From an uncultured SAR86 cluster bacterium (GTDB taxonomy: Bacteria > Pseudomonadota > Gammaproteobacteria > Magnimaribacterales > D2472), in the NCBI GenBank assembly GCA_902515155.1, contig CABXTT010000005.1, positions 1 to 53,016 of the forward strand: 53,016 bases of DNA, read 5' to 3'. Within the stretch, counting starts at the first letter, position 1, and each line of letters opens with the position of its first letter. Positions 41,708 to 51,515 of the stretch are shown here, piece by piece. The notes below the pieces were generated by a model. The model was not told the DNA's origin. It saw only the letters and a program-made list of their open reading frames with translations, and searched no databases. Both the position numbers and the translations under genes were made by a program.

Positions 41708-43669
41708 ATGTGTGGTTTAGTAGGGTTCCTTGGTGGTGACTTTTCAAATAAAAAATTAAGCACTAATATACTTCAAGAAATGTCAGACAAGATTATAAGT
41801 AGGGGTCCAGACAGCTCTGGTATATGGATAGATGAAACAAGTAAAATTGGCTTAGCACATAGGCGATTGGCTGTTCTCGATTTATCACCGGCAGGACATC
41901 AGCCAATGATATCAAGTTCCAAAAGATACACCATGGTATATAACGGAGAAATTTATAATAGTTTAGAAATTAAGAATGAACTAATTAATGCTGAGCCTGC
42001 AATAACCTGGAGTGGTCATTCTGATACTGAGATATTACTTGCAGGTTTTGATACTTGGGGAATAAAAGAAACAATTTATCGTATTACAGGTATGTTTGCT
42101 ATATCAGTATGGGATAATGAATTAAAGCAATTAACCTTAATAAGAGATAGGCTTGGCGAAAAGCCCTTATATTATGGCTGGCAAGGATCGGAGTCTAATA
42201 AAGCTTTTTTATTTGGATCTGAATTAAAGTCTTTAAAAAAACATCCACAATTTAGTAATGAGATTGATCGTGGATCATTATCTCTATACATGAGATATTG
42301 CTATGTACCTGCACCTCACTCAATTTATAAGGGAATTAAAAAGCTTGAACCTGGAACTATCTTAACTGTTTCTTTAAATAACAAATATACACAAGAAAGG
42401 TATTGGGATGCTCGTAAAGTAGTAAAAAACGGTTTTGAATGCCAATTTGAGCAGCCTATTGGTGAGGTAACAAAAAATTTAGAGGTTGAGCTTAAGAATA
42501 CTATTTCTCAACAAATGATGGCAGATGTCCCCTTGGGTGCCTTTCTTTCTGGTGGAATTGATTCTTCAGCAGTAGTTGCTCTAATGCAGAGCCAATCTTC
42601 CAATCCCATAAAAACCTTTACAATTGGCTTCAAAGAAGCTGGATATAACGAAGCAGAGTATGCTAAGTTGGTAGCTGAACATTTAGGAACAGAACATACC
42701 GAATTGTATGTTTCTTCTCAGGATGCATTAGATGTAATACCTAAACTACCAAACTTATACTGTGAACCCTTTGCAGATTCCTCGCAAATACCAACATATT
42801 TAGTTGCTGCTCTTGCACGCGAGCATGTAACAGTAAGTCTTTCTGGTGATGGCGGAGATGAGCTATTTTGTGGTTACAATAGATATTTATTTGCTAACAA
42901 ACTTTGGAACGGTTTAAAAATAACTCCAGCGTCTTTGAGAGGATTTGTTGGTAGAAGTGTTCAAAGTTTTCCTGATGCTTTCTGGGCTAAGGGATTCAAA
43001 TTTTTGAATAAAATCACTCCCGAGAAATTTAATGGGGTTAGATGGGGAGATAAGTTACAAAAGGGTGCCGGTGTTGTTGGATCTAAAGATTTAATTAGCC
43101 TGTATCAAGGCGTTGTATCAAATTGGCAAAATCCGTCATCTGTTGTTATTGGAGAGGGAGAACATAAAAGTATTTTTTCAACAGATATTGAAATTCTCTC
43201 AAGCTTAGATGATGTAGAAAAAATGATGGCTATTGATATGATTTCTTATTTGCCAGACGATATTTTGGTTAAAGTCGATAGAGCAGCAATGGGCGTGTCT
43301 TTAGAGACCAGAGTACCATTTCTAGATCACCACATAATCGAATTCACATCTAAAATTCCTTTATCAATGAAGTTAAATAACGGGGTGGGAAAGGCAATAT
43401 TAAGAGATATTCTATACAAATACGTTCCAAGAGAACTAATTGAGAGACCTAAAATGGGATTTGGAATCCCTGTAAGTGATTGGCTAAAAGGCCCACTTAA
43501 GGATTGGGCAGAAGAACTACTTAGTGAGTCTCGATTAGAATCTCAAGGTTTTTTTTATCCGGCAATAGTAAGGAAAATGTGGTCAGAACATATATTAGGT
43601 AATCGAAACTGGCAGTCTCAGTTATGGGTAATATTAATGTTTCAAGCATGGCTTGAGGATAATGCTTAA
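41708..43669 (+). CDS. asnB: Asparagine synthetase (glutamine-hydrolysing) family amidotransferase, likely sugar-acid amidation
   Basis: MCGLVGFLGG; SRGPDSSGIW; MVYNGEIYN; PLGAFLSGGIDSSAVVALM; SGDGGDELFCGYNRY. Confidence 0.93.
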   Translation: MCGLVGFLGGDFSNKKLSTNILQEMSDKIISRGPDSSGIWIDETSKIGLAHRRLAVLDLSPAGHQPMISSSKRYTMVYNGEIYNSLEIKNELINAEPAITWSGHSDTEILLAGFDTWGIKETIYRITGMFAISVWDNELKQLTLIRDRLGEKPLYYGWQGSESNKAFLFGSELKSLKKHPQFSNEIDRGSLSLYMRYCYVPAPHSIYKGIKKLEPGTILTVSLNNKYTQERYWDARKVVKNGFECQFEQPIGEVTKNLEVELKNTISQQMMADVPLGAFLSGGIDSSAVVALMQSQSSNPIKTFTIGFKEAGYNEAEYAKLVAEHLGTEHTELYVSSQDALDVIPKLPNLYCEPFADSSQIPTYLVAALAREHVTVSLSGDGGDELFCGYNRYLFANKLWNGLKITPASLRGFVGRSVQSFPDAFWAKGFKFLNKITPEKFNGVRWGDKLQKGAGVVGSKDLISLYQGVVSNWQNPSSVVIGEGEHKSIFSTDIEILSSLDDVEKMMAIDMISYLPDDILVKVDRAAMGVSLETRVPFLDHHIIEFTSKIPLSMKLNNGVGKAILRDILYKYVPRELIERPKMGFGIPVSDWLKGPLKDWAEELLSESRLESQGFFYPAIVRKMWSEHILGNRNWQSQLWVILMFQAWLEDNA

Positions 43670-43723
43670 ATCAGTAAAGAAAAATTAGCCCTATTTTTGG
43701 TTATATTGAACTATAAATAAATT

Positions 43724-44845
43724 ATGAAGATTCTTTTTATTGCAAGCACACCTGAATCAATAATACCTTTTCGGGGTAAATTATTACGAACACTTGTCAG
43801 TCTTGGCGTTAAAGTTAGTGTATGTGCGCCATTCACCAATCAACATCACAGTATTGTAAGGGAGCTAAGCGATTCATATAAGGTTCAGACTTATACTATA
43901 GCTCTTGGTAAAGCTGGTATTAATGTTATATCAGATTTTCGCTATCTGATTATGCTCATCAATGTAATTAAACTAATTAAGCCTAATGCAATATTTTGTT
44001 ATACGATGAAACCTGTAATATATGGGTCAATTGCTGGATGGATTTCAAGAGTATCAAATACTTATTCTATGATTACTGGTTTAGGCTTCCTATTTATTGA
44101 TACGGATAGTTTTTTTAAAAAGAAAATTCAATTTATTGGAAAAGCAATTTTATCATTCAGCCTCACAAAAAATAAAAAAATATTTTTTCAAAATGTTGAT
44201 GATCAAAAATTATTTTTTGAACAGAAAATTATAGGTAAATCGCAATCAACTCATGTAGTTAATGGTTCTGGTGTGGACATTGAATTTTATAATCAAAGAC
44301 CGCTCCCTTCAGAGCCAATTTTTTTATTAATTGCAAGAATGATTGTAAATAAAGGTATTTATGAGTACGTCGAAGCTATTAGACAAGTTAAAAAAAAATT
44401 TCCTTTAGTTAAATTTTCTATTGTGGGAGGGCTTGAAGAGAATATTGATGGAATAGATGAGGTAGTTATTCAGTCATGGGTTTCAGAAGGTCTTTTTGAA
44501 TATAGGGGTGTTGTTTCAGACGTAAGACTTGAAATTGAAAAATGTAGTATTTATGTTCTTCCTTCATATCGTGAAGGCACGCCAAGATCAGTTTTAGAGG
44601 CTATGTCGATGGCTCGACCAATAATTACAAGTGATGTTCCAGGGTGCAGAGAGACAGTTTTAAATGGCATTACAGGGATTTTGGTAAAGCCAAGAAACAG
44701 CAGCGATTTGGCTGACGCAATGCAAGTGCTAATTCAGGATCAAAATCTTAGAGAGTCAATGGGCCAAAAATCTCGTGAATATGCTGTTAAGAAATATAGT
44801 GATGACTTAGTAGTTGCTGATATAATATCTCAATTAGATATTTAA
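43724..44845 (+). CDS. Glycosyltransferase family 4
   Basis: MKILFIASTPESIIPFRGKLLRTL; CYTMKPVIYGSIAG; PSYREGTPRSVLEAMSMARPIITSDVPGCRETV. Confidence 0.92.
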   Translation: MKILFIASTPESIIPFRGKLLRTLVSLGVKVSVCAPFTNQHHSIVRELSDSYKVQTYTIALGKAGINVISDFRYLIMLINVIKLIKPNAIFCYTMKPVIYGSIAGWISRVSNTYSMITGLGFLFIDTDSFFKKKIQFIGKAILSFSLTKNKKIFFQNVDDQKLFFEQKIIGKSQSTHVVNGSGVDIEFYNQRPLPSEPIFLLIARMIVNKGIYEYVEAIRQVKKKFPLVKFSIVGGLEENIDGIDEVVIQSWVSEGLFEYRGVVSDVRLEIEKCSIYVLPSYREGTPRSVLEAMSMARPIITSDVPGCRETVLNGITGILVKPRNSSDLADAMQVLIQDQNLRESMGQKSREYAVKKYSDDLVVADIISQLDI

Positions 44846-44889
44846 TATCTCATTTTATAAATGCAATCAGTAGCCAAGGAAAAAATAGG

Positions 44890-46404
44890 ATGTCAAAAAT
44901 TAAATCTATTTCGACAGTTACAGGCCATATTTATGATGTTCCTGATAACAATGATGAAGATAGATTAATTAGTTTTGTTAATTCTAATAACAATAAGAAA
45001 ATAGTAGCTATTCAAGGTCTTGGTTTTGTTGGAACTGCAATGTCATTGGTTGTTGCTAACAGTGACAAAAATGAATATGCAGTTCTGGGTGTCGATCAAG
45101 CTAACAAAGAATCCTACTGGAAAATAGCAGAAATAAATTCAGGAATCTGTCCAATTGTCTCATCTGATCCTCTTCTATATGAATTTTTTGAAAGTACTAG
45201 GCAAAAAGAAAATTTTTATGCGACCCATGACCCTAAGGCCTTTTCTTATGCAGATGTCATAATAGTAGATATCAATTTAGATGTAACTAAAATTAAAGAT
45301 AATTCAGGAAATCTTGATTCATTTGATGTCCCTATGACTGGATTTAAAAAGGCTATTGAGCTAATTGGTCAAGAATGCAAAAAAGATGTGTTAATTTTGA
45401 TTGAAACTACTGTTCCTCCAGGAACATGTCAGAAAGTAGTTTATCCAATAATAGTTGAGAATCTAAGATCTCGTGGACTTGAAACAGATAAATTTAAATT
45501 AGGACATTCATATGAAAGAGTTATGCCTGGACCAAACTATATGAACAGCATAAAAAATTTTTATAGGGTATATTCCGGCATTAATAATAAAAGCGCTAAT
45601 TCTGTAGAAAAGTTTCTTAAGACAGTTATTTCTACTGATGAGTATCCTTTAACGCGTCTTAAAACTACAGAATCCACAGAGATGGCAAAAGTTCTAGAAA
45701 ATTCATATAGAGCAATGAATATATCATTTGCTATAGAATGGTCAAGATTTGCTGAAAGTTCTGGTGTAGACCTTTATGAAGTAGTGGATGCTATAAGACT
45801 GAGACCTACTCATGCCAATTTAATGTACCCTGGAATTGGAGTAGGTGGATACTGCCTTACTAAAGATCCGTTGATGGCAAGTTGGGCGAGTGAGAAATTT
45901 TTTGGTCTTAAATCGGGATTACAATCCTCAGTAAAGGCTGTTGAAAATAATGACAAAATGCCTTCATATTGCTTTAATTTTGTTAATAATATTATACAAA
46001 ATTTTGATAAAAAATTGACTAGAATTGGATTGTTGGGTGTTGCTTACGGCCCAGGTATTGGTGATACAAGATTTAGCCCGGTTGAAGATTTTTATAATCG
46101 TATTTCTATGCAATTTGAAGACATCAAGTGCCAAGATCCTTACGTCTCTCTTTGGCCTGAATTAAATCTAAAAATAGAAACGTCACTAGAATCTTTTCTT
46201 AATAGAATATTTGATGTTCTTATTGTGACCACCGGACATAGAGACTACCTTAAGAACAACTCTATTTATGAATTAATTTCAAAAGTTGATCAAGAAATGA
46301 TAATTATTGATACTGTTGGTTTATTGGATTTAAAAAAACTACCCAAACATTATTCCCAAAATAAAAATTTCTATGTTTTGGGTGTTGGGCATAAAAAGGA
46401 CTAA
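44890..46404 (+). CDS. UDP-glucose/GDP-mannose dehydrogenase family protein (divergent)
   Basis: VAIQGLGFVGTAMSLVVANSD; ETTVPPGTCQKVVYP; VGGYCLTKDPLMASWA (catalytic Cys). Confidence 0.85.
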   Translation: MSKIKSISTVTGHIYDVPDNNDEDRLISFVNSNNNKKIVAIQGLGFVGTAMSLVVANSDKNEYAVLGVDQANKESYWKIAEINSGICPIVSSDPLLYEFFESTRQKENFYATHDPKAFSYADVIIVDINLDVTKIKDNSGNLDSFDVPMTGFKKAIELIGQECKKDVLILIETTVPPGTCQKVVYPIIVENLRSRGLETDKFKLGHSYERVMPGPNYMNSIKNFYRVYSGINNKSANSVEKFLKTVISTDEYPLTRLKTTESTEMAKVLENSYRAMNISFAIEWSRFAESSGVDLYEVVDAIRLRPTHANLMYPGIGVGGYCLTKDPLMASWASEKFFGLKSGLQSSVKAVENNDKMPSYCFNFVNNIIQNFDKKLTRIGLLGVAYGPGIGDTRFSPVEDFYNRISMQFEDIKCQDPYVSLWPELNLKIETSLESFLNRIFDVLIVTTGHRDYLKNNSIYELISKVDQEMIIIDTVGLLDLKKLPKHYSQNKNFYVLGVGHKKD

Positions 46405-46407
46405 GTT

Positions 46408-47433
46408 ATGAAAAAAGCTTTAATAATTGGTGGCGGTGGTTTTATTGGCTCAAATATTGCAAAGTTTTTGCTAGAAAATAGGGAATATAATGTTGATGTA
46501 ATAGATAATTTTTCACGAAGTGCCTCTGGGAAGACTCCATTACTAGAGAGATATAAAAATTCTGAAAGATTGAAAATACTTAATGCAGATTTAACAAATC
46601 TAGACAGCTTTGATCAACTAGATTTTGATTATGATTATGTTTTTATGCTAGCAGCATTAGTGGGAGTTGATAAGGTTAATGCTATCCCGCACGAAGTAAT
46701 TCGTATTAATTCGATGCTTTTACTTAATACTCTTGAATGGTTAAAAACTGTCTCATGCAAGAGAGTTGTATTTAGCTCCACAAGTGAAACATATGCTGGA
46801 ACTATTGAAGCTTTTGATTATGAGGTTCCAACAAAAGAGACAGTGCCTTTAACAATTGAAGATGTTAGTCACCCAAGATTTACTTATGCTATTACAAAGA
46901 TGCTTGGTGAGTCAGGTTTCATAAATTATGCCAGGCAAGGTTATTTTGATGCTGTTGTTGTTAGATACCATAACGTATATGGTCCCAATATGGGCTTCCG
47001 TCATGTAATACCTCATCTAGTGGAACGCTTTCAAAATAATGAGTCACCATTTTTAATATATGGACATGATCAAACAAGAGCATTTAACTATATTGATGAT
47101 GCTGTTCTTGGCACAGTCTTAGCAGTTGAAAGAGGAATAAATAAAGAGATTTATCATATTGGTGATAGCGATGAGATTTCAATTGAAGCTCTTACTCGTT
47201 TTGTTGGTAAATTAATGAATTATGATGGTGATTATGAATTTGCTCCAACCTTCCCAGGCTCTGTTTCAAGAAGATGCCCAGACATAACTAAAGCAAAAAA
47301 TGATCTTAATTATTTACCCTCAGTTAAATGGCGGGAAGGCCTTGCATCAACTATTAACTGGTATCAAGATTATTTAAAAGGAGCAGAAACTTCTCAAGAA
47401 TCTTTTTATGATCAATATGGAATAAGTAAATGA
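46408..47433 (+). CDS. NAD-dependent epimerase/dehydratase
   Basis: KALIIGGGGFIGSNIAKFLLENREYNVDVIDNFSRS; SSTSETYAGT; YAITKMLGES; RYHNVYGPNMGFRHVIPHL. Confidence 0.9.
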   Translation: MKKALIIGGGGFIGSNIAKFLLENREYNVDVIDNFSRSASGKTPLLERYKNSERLKILNADLTNLDSFDQLDFDYDYVFMLAALVGVDKVNAIPHEVIRINSMLLLNTLEWLKTVSCKRVVFSSTSETYAGTIEAFDYEVPTKETVPLTIEDVSHPRFTYAITKMLGESGFINYARQGYFDAVVVRYHNVYGPNMGFRHVIPHLVERFQNNESPFLIYGHDQTRAFNYIDDAVLGTVLAVERGINKEIYHIGDSDEISIEALTRFVGKLMNYDGDYEFAPTFPGSVSRRCPDITKAKNDLNYLPSVKWREGLASTINWYQDYLKGAETSQESFYDQYGISK

Positions 47434-48569
47434 TACCTTTGAGCTTACCTAACATTGCAGGTAAAGAATGGGAATATGTAAAACAGTGTCTTGATTCAGG
47501 CTGGATCTCCTCAGCAGGTAGTTTTGTTGATAGGTTTGAGGTCGAATTTGCAAAATATTTGGAAGTTGAAGGTGCTATTTCCGTTGTCAATGGCACATCA
47601 GCTTTACATATCGCTCTTCAGTTACTTGGAGTAGAAAAAAATGATCTAGTCATTATGCCTAATGTCACTTTTGTGGCATCAGCAAATGCCATTTCATATA
47701 TAGGTGCATCTCCTCTGCTAATCGATATCGATCAACATTCATGGCAAATGGATTTAGATCTCCTAGAAAGCTTCTTATTAACTGACTGTAAATTAGACAG
47801 CTCAAACACATTAGTGCATATGAAAACGAGCCGTAAAATTAGCGCTCTTATGATCGTGCATGTTCAAGGCAATATCTGTGACATGGATAGGTTATTGGCA
47901 ATTTGTAATGAGTACAAACTGCCAGTTTTGGAAGATGCTGCCGAAGCTCTTGGGACTAAATACAAGGGACAAAATGCTGGGACACTTGGCGATATTGGCT
48001 GCTTTAGTTTTAACGGAAACAAGATCATGAGTACAGGTGGTGGTGGCATGATTGTTTCTCAAAATTCTGAGCACATTAAACGAGCGAAACACCTTACTAC
48101 AACGGCTAAAAGGGATTCGTTAACGTACTTTCATGATGAGGTTGGCTACAACTATCGGTTGGTAAATGTGTTAGCAGCCCTTGGAGTAGCACAGTTGGAA
48201 CAACTAGATAGTTTCTTAGATTCTAAAATAGATACAGCTAGATTTTACAGAGATAATTTAAAGGGCATTGGAGATATTGGATTCCAGCTAGTCCAAGATG
48301 GAGTAGAGTCAAACGAATGGTTATTCACAATCACCACATCCTCAATGCAGGATTTATTAGACTATTTGAACGCTAATGGAGTCATGAGTCGACCATTTTG
48401 GATTCCCATGAATCAACTTCCAATGTATAGCGATAATATCTATGTAAATAAAAGTGATATTAGTGCCCGTATTCATAGCACTGCTTTGTCGATTCCTTGC
48501 TCTACTAATATTCTGCAGAGCGATTTAGAAAAAGTGATATCCACCATAAAAAGTTTTTACGAAAGGTGA
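47430..48569 (+). CDS. DegT/DnrJ/EryC1 aminotransferase (LegC-like)
   Basis: MIPLSLPNIAGKEWEYVKQCLDSGWISSAGSFVDRFE; VVNGTSALHIALQLLGV; LEDAAEALGTKYKGQNAGTLGDIGCFSFNGNKIMSTGGGGMI. Confidence 0.93.
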   Translation: MIPLSLPNIAGKEWEYVKQCLDSGWISSAGSFVDRFEVEFAKYLEVEGAISVVNGTSALHIALQLLGVEKNDLVIMPNVTFVASANAISYIGASPLLIDIDQHSWQMDLDLLESFLLTDCKLDSSNTLVHMKTSRKISALMIVHVQGNICDMDRLLAICNEYKLPVLEDAAEALGTKYKGQNAGTLGDIGCFSFNGNKIMSTGGGGMIVSQNSEHIKRAKHLTTTAKRDSLTYFHDEVGYNYRLVNVLAALGVAQLEQLDSFLDSKIDTARFYRDNLKGIGDIGFQLVQDGVESNEWLFTITTSSMQDLLDYLNANGVMSRPFWIPMNQLPMYSDNIYVNKSDISARIHSTALSIPCSTNILQSDLEKVISTIKSFYER

Positions 48570-48575
48570 TGATGA

Positions 48576-49241
48576 ATGCAAAGGTTATTTGATGTTATTT
48601 TTTCTGGAGTTGCTTTAATAGCACTGTTGCCTATTTTTGTTCCGCTTACTTTTTTATTAAGGCTTACAGGAGAGGGAGAGATTTTTTTTCTGCAAGATCG
48701 TATTGGGCGGCAAGGTAAATATTTTAAGCTATATAAGTTCGCTACCATGATGAAAAATAGTCCCAATATTGGAACAGGTACGGTCACACTGCACAATGAT
48801 CCTCGTATTTTGCCTTTGGGTGGCTTTCTTCGTTCAACAAAAATCAATGAACTCCCACAGCTCATTAATATATTTAAGGGTGATATGAGTGTTATTGGTC
48901 CCAGACCGCAAACACAGCGCTGTTTTGATGCTTTTCCGACGCAATCTCAAAAAGAAATAATACAAGTACGTCCAGGTCTGTCTGGTATAGGATCAATTGT
49001 CTTCAGAAATGAAGAGGAAATGATGCATGTTAATAACGATCCTGATAAGTTCTATGATGAAACTGTAATGCCTTACAAAGGAACTCTTGAAGTCTGGTAT
49101 GTGTTACATCAAAATCTATGGTCTTATTTCTGTCTTATCGGTTTAACAGCTTGGGTTGTATTGTTTCCCAGATCTAATTTAGTTTGGAGACTTTTTAAGG
49201 ATCTACCTAAGCCTCCGGAAGATCTAGATCCTTGGATATGA
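48576..49241 (+). CDS. Initiating sugar-1-phosphate transferase (PglC/WcaJ-type bacterial sugar transferase)
   Basis: MQRLFDVIFSGVALIALLPIFVPLTFLLRLTGEGEIFFLQDRIGRQGKYFKLYKFATM; STKINELPQLINIFKGDMSVIGPRPQ; VRPGLSGIGSI. Confidence 0.93.
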   Translation: MQRLFDVIFSGVALIALLPIFVPLTFLLRLTGEGEIFFLQDRIGRQGKYFKLYKFATMMKNSPNIGTGTVTLHNDPRILPLGGFLRSTKINELPQLINIFKGDMSVIGPRPQTQRCFDAFPTQSQKEIIQVRPGLSGIGSIVFRNEEEMMHVNNDPDKFYDETVMPYKGTLEVWYVLHQNLWSYFCLIGLTAWVVLFPRSNLVWRLFKDLPKPPEDLDPWI

Positions 49242-49831
49242 TGAGTAAAATGTATTGTCATGCTGTTTATCAAAAGGTAGCTCAATTGCATTGTGAGCAA
49301 ATCGACCAAGGCTTTTTAGCAACATTGGGACCTTCTTTTCTTACACTGCTATACGAGGCTATCGACAAAGATAAATCTAGCGTATTGATAGCAAAAGAAG
49401 TTGATGGGAAAGTTATTGGATTTGTATGTGGAACTGTAAGTTTGCATTCAATTTATAAGCAATTACTATATCGCCCCTTTTCTTTATTTATAGCACTTAC
49501 GAGCTGTTTTTTTTCTATATCGAAATTATCGAAAATTTTCGAAATATTTTTTATAGGCAAAAACAATCCTATTCTTAAAGGATTACCTCGGCACGAGTTG
49601 CTCACTATTGTTGTACATCCATCGCATCAAGGGCAGGGACACGCTGAGGATTTATTTAGTTGTCTTTGCAATCACTTTAATGATGCTAATATAATGAATT
49701 TTAAAATCGTTGTAGGGCTTGATCTTGCAAGAGCCCATGCATTTTATATCAAAATGGGATGCAAGGTAGCAGGGGAAATGCAAGTTCATAAAGGCATGCA
49801 TTCTCTAGTTTATGTTAAGCAATGTAGCTAA
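49238..49831 (+). CDS. GNAT-family N-acetyltransferase
   Basis: GNAT motif A: LLTIVVHPSHQGQGHAEDLFSCLCNHF; VVGLDLARAHAFYIKMGCKVAGE; ATG 49238 overlaps the upstream stop by 4 nt. Confidence 0.85.
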   Translation: MMSKMYCHAVYQKVAQLHCEQIDQGFLATLGPSFLTLLYEAIDKDKSSVLIAKEVDGKVIGFVCGTVSLHSIYKQLLYRPFSLFIALTSCFFSISKLSKIFEIFFIGKNNPILKGLPRHELLTIVVHPSHQGQGHAEDLFSCLCNHFNDANIMNFKIVVGLDLARAHAFYIKMGCKVAGEMQVHKGMHSLVYVKQCS

Positions 49832-50226
49832 CGTTACATTCAAGTTATCCACCAACCTTTATTGCAAATTGATGAGGTCTTGATTGATAGGTAATAACTT
49901 TTCTATCCTAAATTAGTCTTTTTTAAAGAAGTTGAATTTGATAGTATGCTTGCGTTCACCCTATTACAGGTTTCTTCATGTTTATATGCTTATCCAAAGC
50001 TGATTTGCTATGAGTAAAAGCTGTTTAATCAGAATCACAATAAAAGTTTGATCAAAAAATATTATAACTAACCTAACGTCTTTGACTTGTGAAAATTACC
50101 CTTATCAATTTTTTAAAAAAACAATTAGATCTAAGAAGTTGCATTGTGGAGTTTTTTTTATTTTTAAGTTTAGTTTTTAAAGTTCTTGATTGCCAAGAAG
50201 ATGTATATAATTAAGAATTTAAAATA

Positions 50227-50823
50227 ATGATACAATTTAATAACTTAAATCAAGAAGCACCTTATGTGCTTTTTAAAAAGAAATATGATGACGCCTTAAA
50301 TTTAGGCCAAATAAGTATTGAGGCCATTTCTATTTCTTCCTATAACAAAGAGATAAGCGAGGTTGACTCTAGATACGTAAATCTTAAATTTATTACAAAT
50401 GATGAGTTTATTTTTTTTAGTAATTACAACTCTCCAAAAGCATCTTCATTTAATTCCTTTAATCAAATAGCTGCATTAGTATATTGGCCTGTTATTAATG
50501 TGCAGATTAGAATAAAGGCTAAAATAAAAAAAACTTCAAACGAATACAATCAAAAATATTTCTTTGATAGATCGGAAGAAAAAAATGCGTTAGCAATTTC
50601 ATCTAATCAATCAAAGCCAATAAATTCTTATAGCGAAGTTAAAGCAAATTATAATAAATCTTTAAAAAATGATGATTTAAAAAAATGTCCAGAATTTTGG
50701 GGAGGCTACTCATTTGTGCCTTACTATTTTGAATTCTGGGAAGGACATGAGTCAAGAATAAATAAAAGAGAGATTTTTGATAAAATCGATGGTGTCTGGA
50801 AACAGTCTTTTCTTCAGCCATAA
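50227..50823 (+). CDS. pdxH: Pyridoxamine 5'-phosphate oxidase-like protein (divergent)
   Basis: FFSNYNSPKASSFNSFNQIAALVYWPVINVQIRIKAKIKK; NQSKPINSYSEV; PEFWGGYSFVPYYFEFWEGHESRINKR resembles the PdxH C-terminus. Confidence 0.75.
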   Translation: MIQFNNLNQEAPYVLFKKKYDDALNLGQISIEAISISSYNKEISEVDSRYVNLKFITNDEFIFFSNYNSPKASSFNSFNQIAALVYWPVINVQIRIKAKIKKTSNEYNQKYFFDRSEEKNALAISSNQSKPINSYSEVKANYNKSLKNDDLKKCPEFWGGYSFVPYYFEFWEGHESRINKREIFDKIDGVWKQSFLQP

Positions 50824-50959
50824 ATATTGCCAAATATAATTTTTAGTATAAAATTCACAACTTGAATGAAAGTCAATCACTTAAAATTTTACATAACAAA
50901 TTTCTTGTTAATTCTTTAATGTTATACATTTTATCTTTTTCCAGTTCATAGGTATTATC

Positions 50960-51490
50960 ATAGCTTCCTCAAAAAAAAATATTACTCCAATTAACGAAGA
51001 AATAAGAGCTGATGAAGTTATGCTCATTGGCGCTAACGGAGAAAAAATGGGACTCTTACCATTTAGTGAAGCTCTCGAATCAGCTAGAACAGCAACATTA
51101 GATTTAGTACAAGTTTCTCCTTCTGATTCTAAACCAGTTGTTTGTAAGCTATTAGATTATGGCAAGCACCTTTTTACCAAGAAAAAAAGTATTTCTTCAT
51201 CCAGGGTAAAAGTTAAAAGAAATACTACAAAAGAAATAAAATTCAGACCTTCTACAGATGTTGGTGACTATAATATTAAATTAAAAAAGGTTAAAAGCTT
51301 TATTCTTGACGGAGATAAGACTAAAATTAGCGTCCGATTTAGAGGAAGGGAAATATTAAACAGTGATATGGGTCTTGATTTACTAAATAGATTGAGAGAC
51401 GAACTGGAAGATATAGCTCAGGTAGACCAAGAGCCTTCCCTTGAAGGCAGGCAATTGCTAATGGTCCTTTCTCCTTTGAAGAAGAAGTAA
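50960..51490 (+). CDS. infC: Translation initiation factor IF-3, non-canonical start (ATA 50960, or ATC 50957 / ATT 50954)
   Basis: Frame upstream of the track ATG reads [39 protein letters not shown]; no ATG/GTG/TTG between the in-frame TAA at 50909 and 51020; AGG at 50950-50952. Confidence 0.85.
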   Translation: MASSKKNITPINEEIRADEVMLIGANGEKMGLLPFSEALESARTATLDLVQVSPSDSKPVVCKLLDYGKHLFTKKKSISSSRVKVKRNTTKEIKFRPSTDVGDYNIKLKKVKSFILDGDKTKISVRFRGREILNSDMGLDLLNRLRDELEDIAQVDQEPSLEGRQLLMVLSPLKKK

Positions 51491-51515
51491 ATATAAATTT
51501 TATAAGAATAATAAT

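Noticed and set aside
41708-43669. AsnB as housekeeping asparagine synthesis
   Set aside because: Cannot be excluded, but position between a methyltransferase and glycosyltransferases favours sugar-acid amidation (WbpS-like), so not reported as core metabolism.
49832-50226. Possible hidden gene in the 395-nt gap after the GNAT gene
   Set aside because: No convincing ORF listed in the track for this gap; treated as intergenic or degraded island edge.
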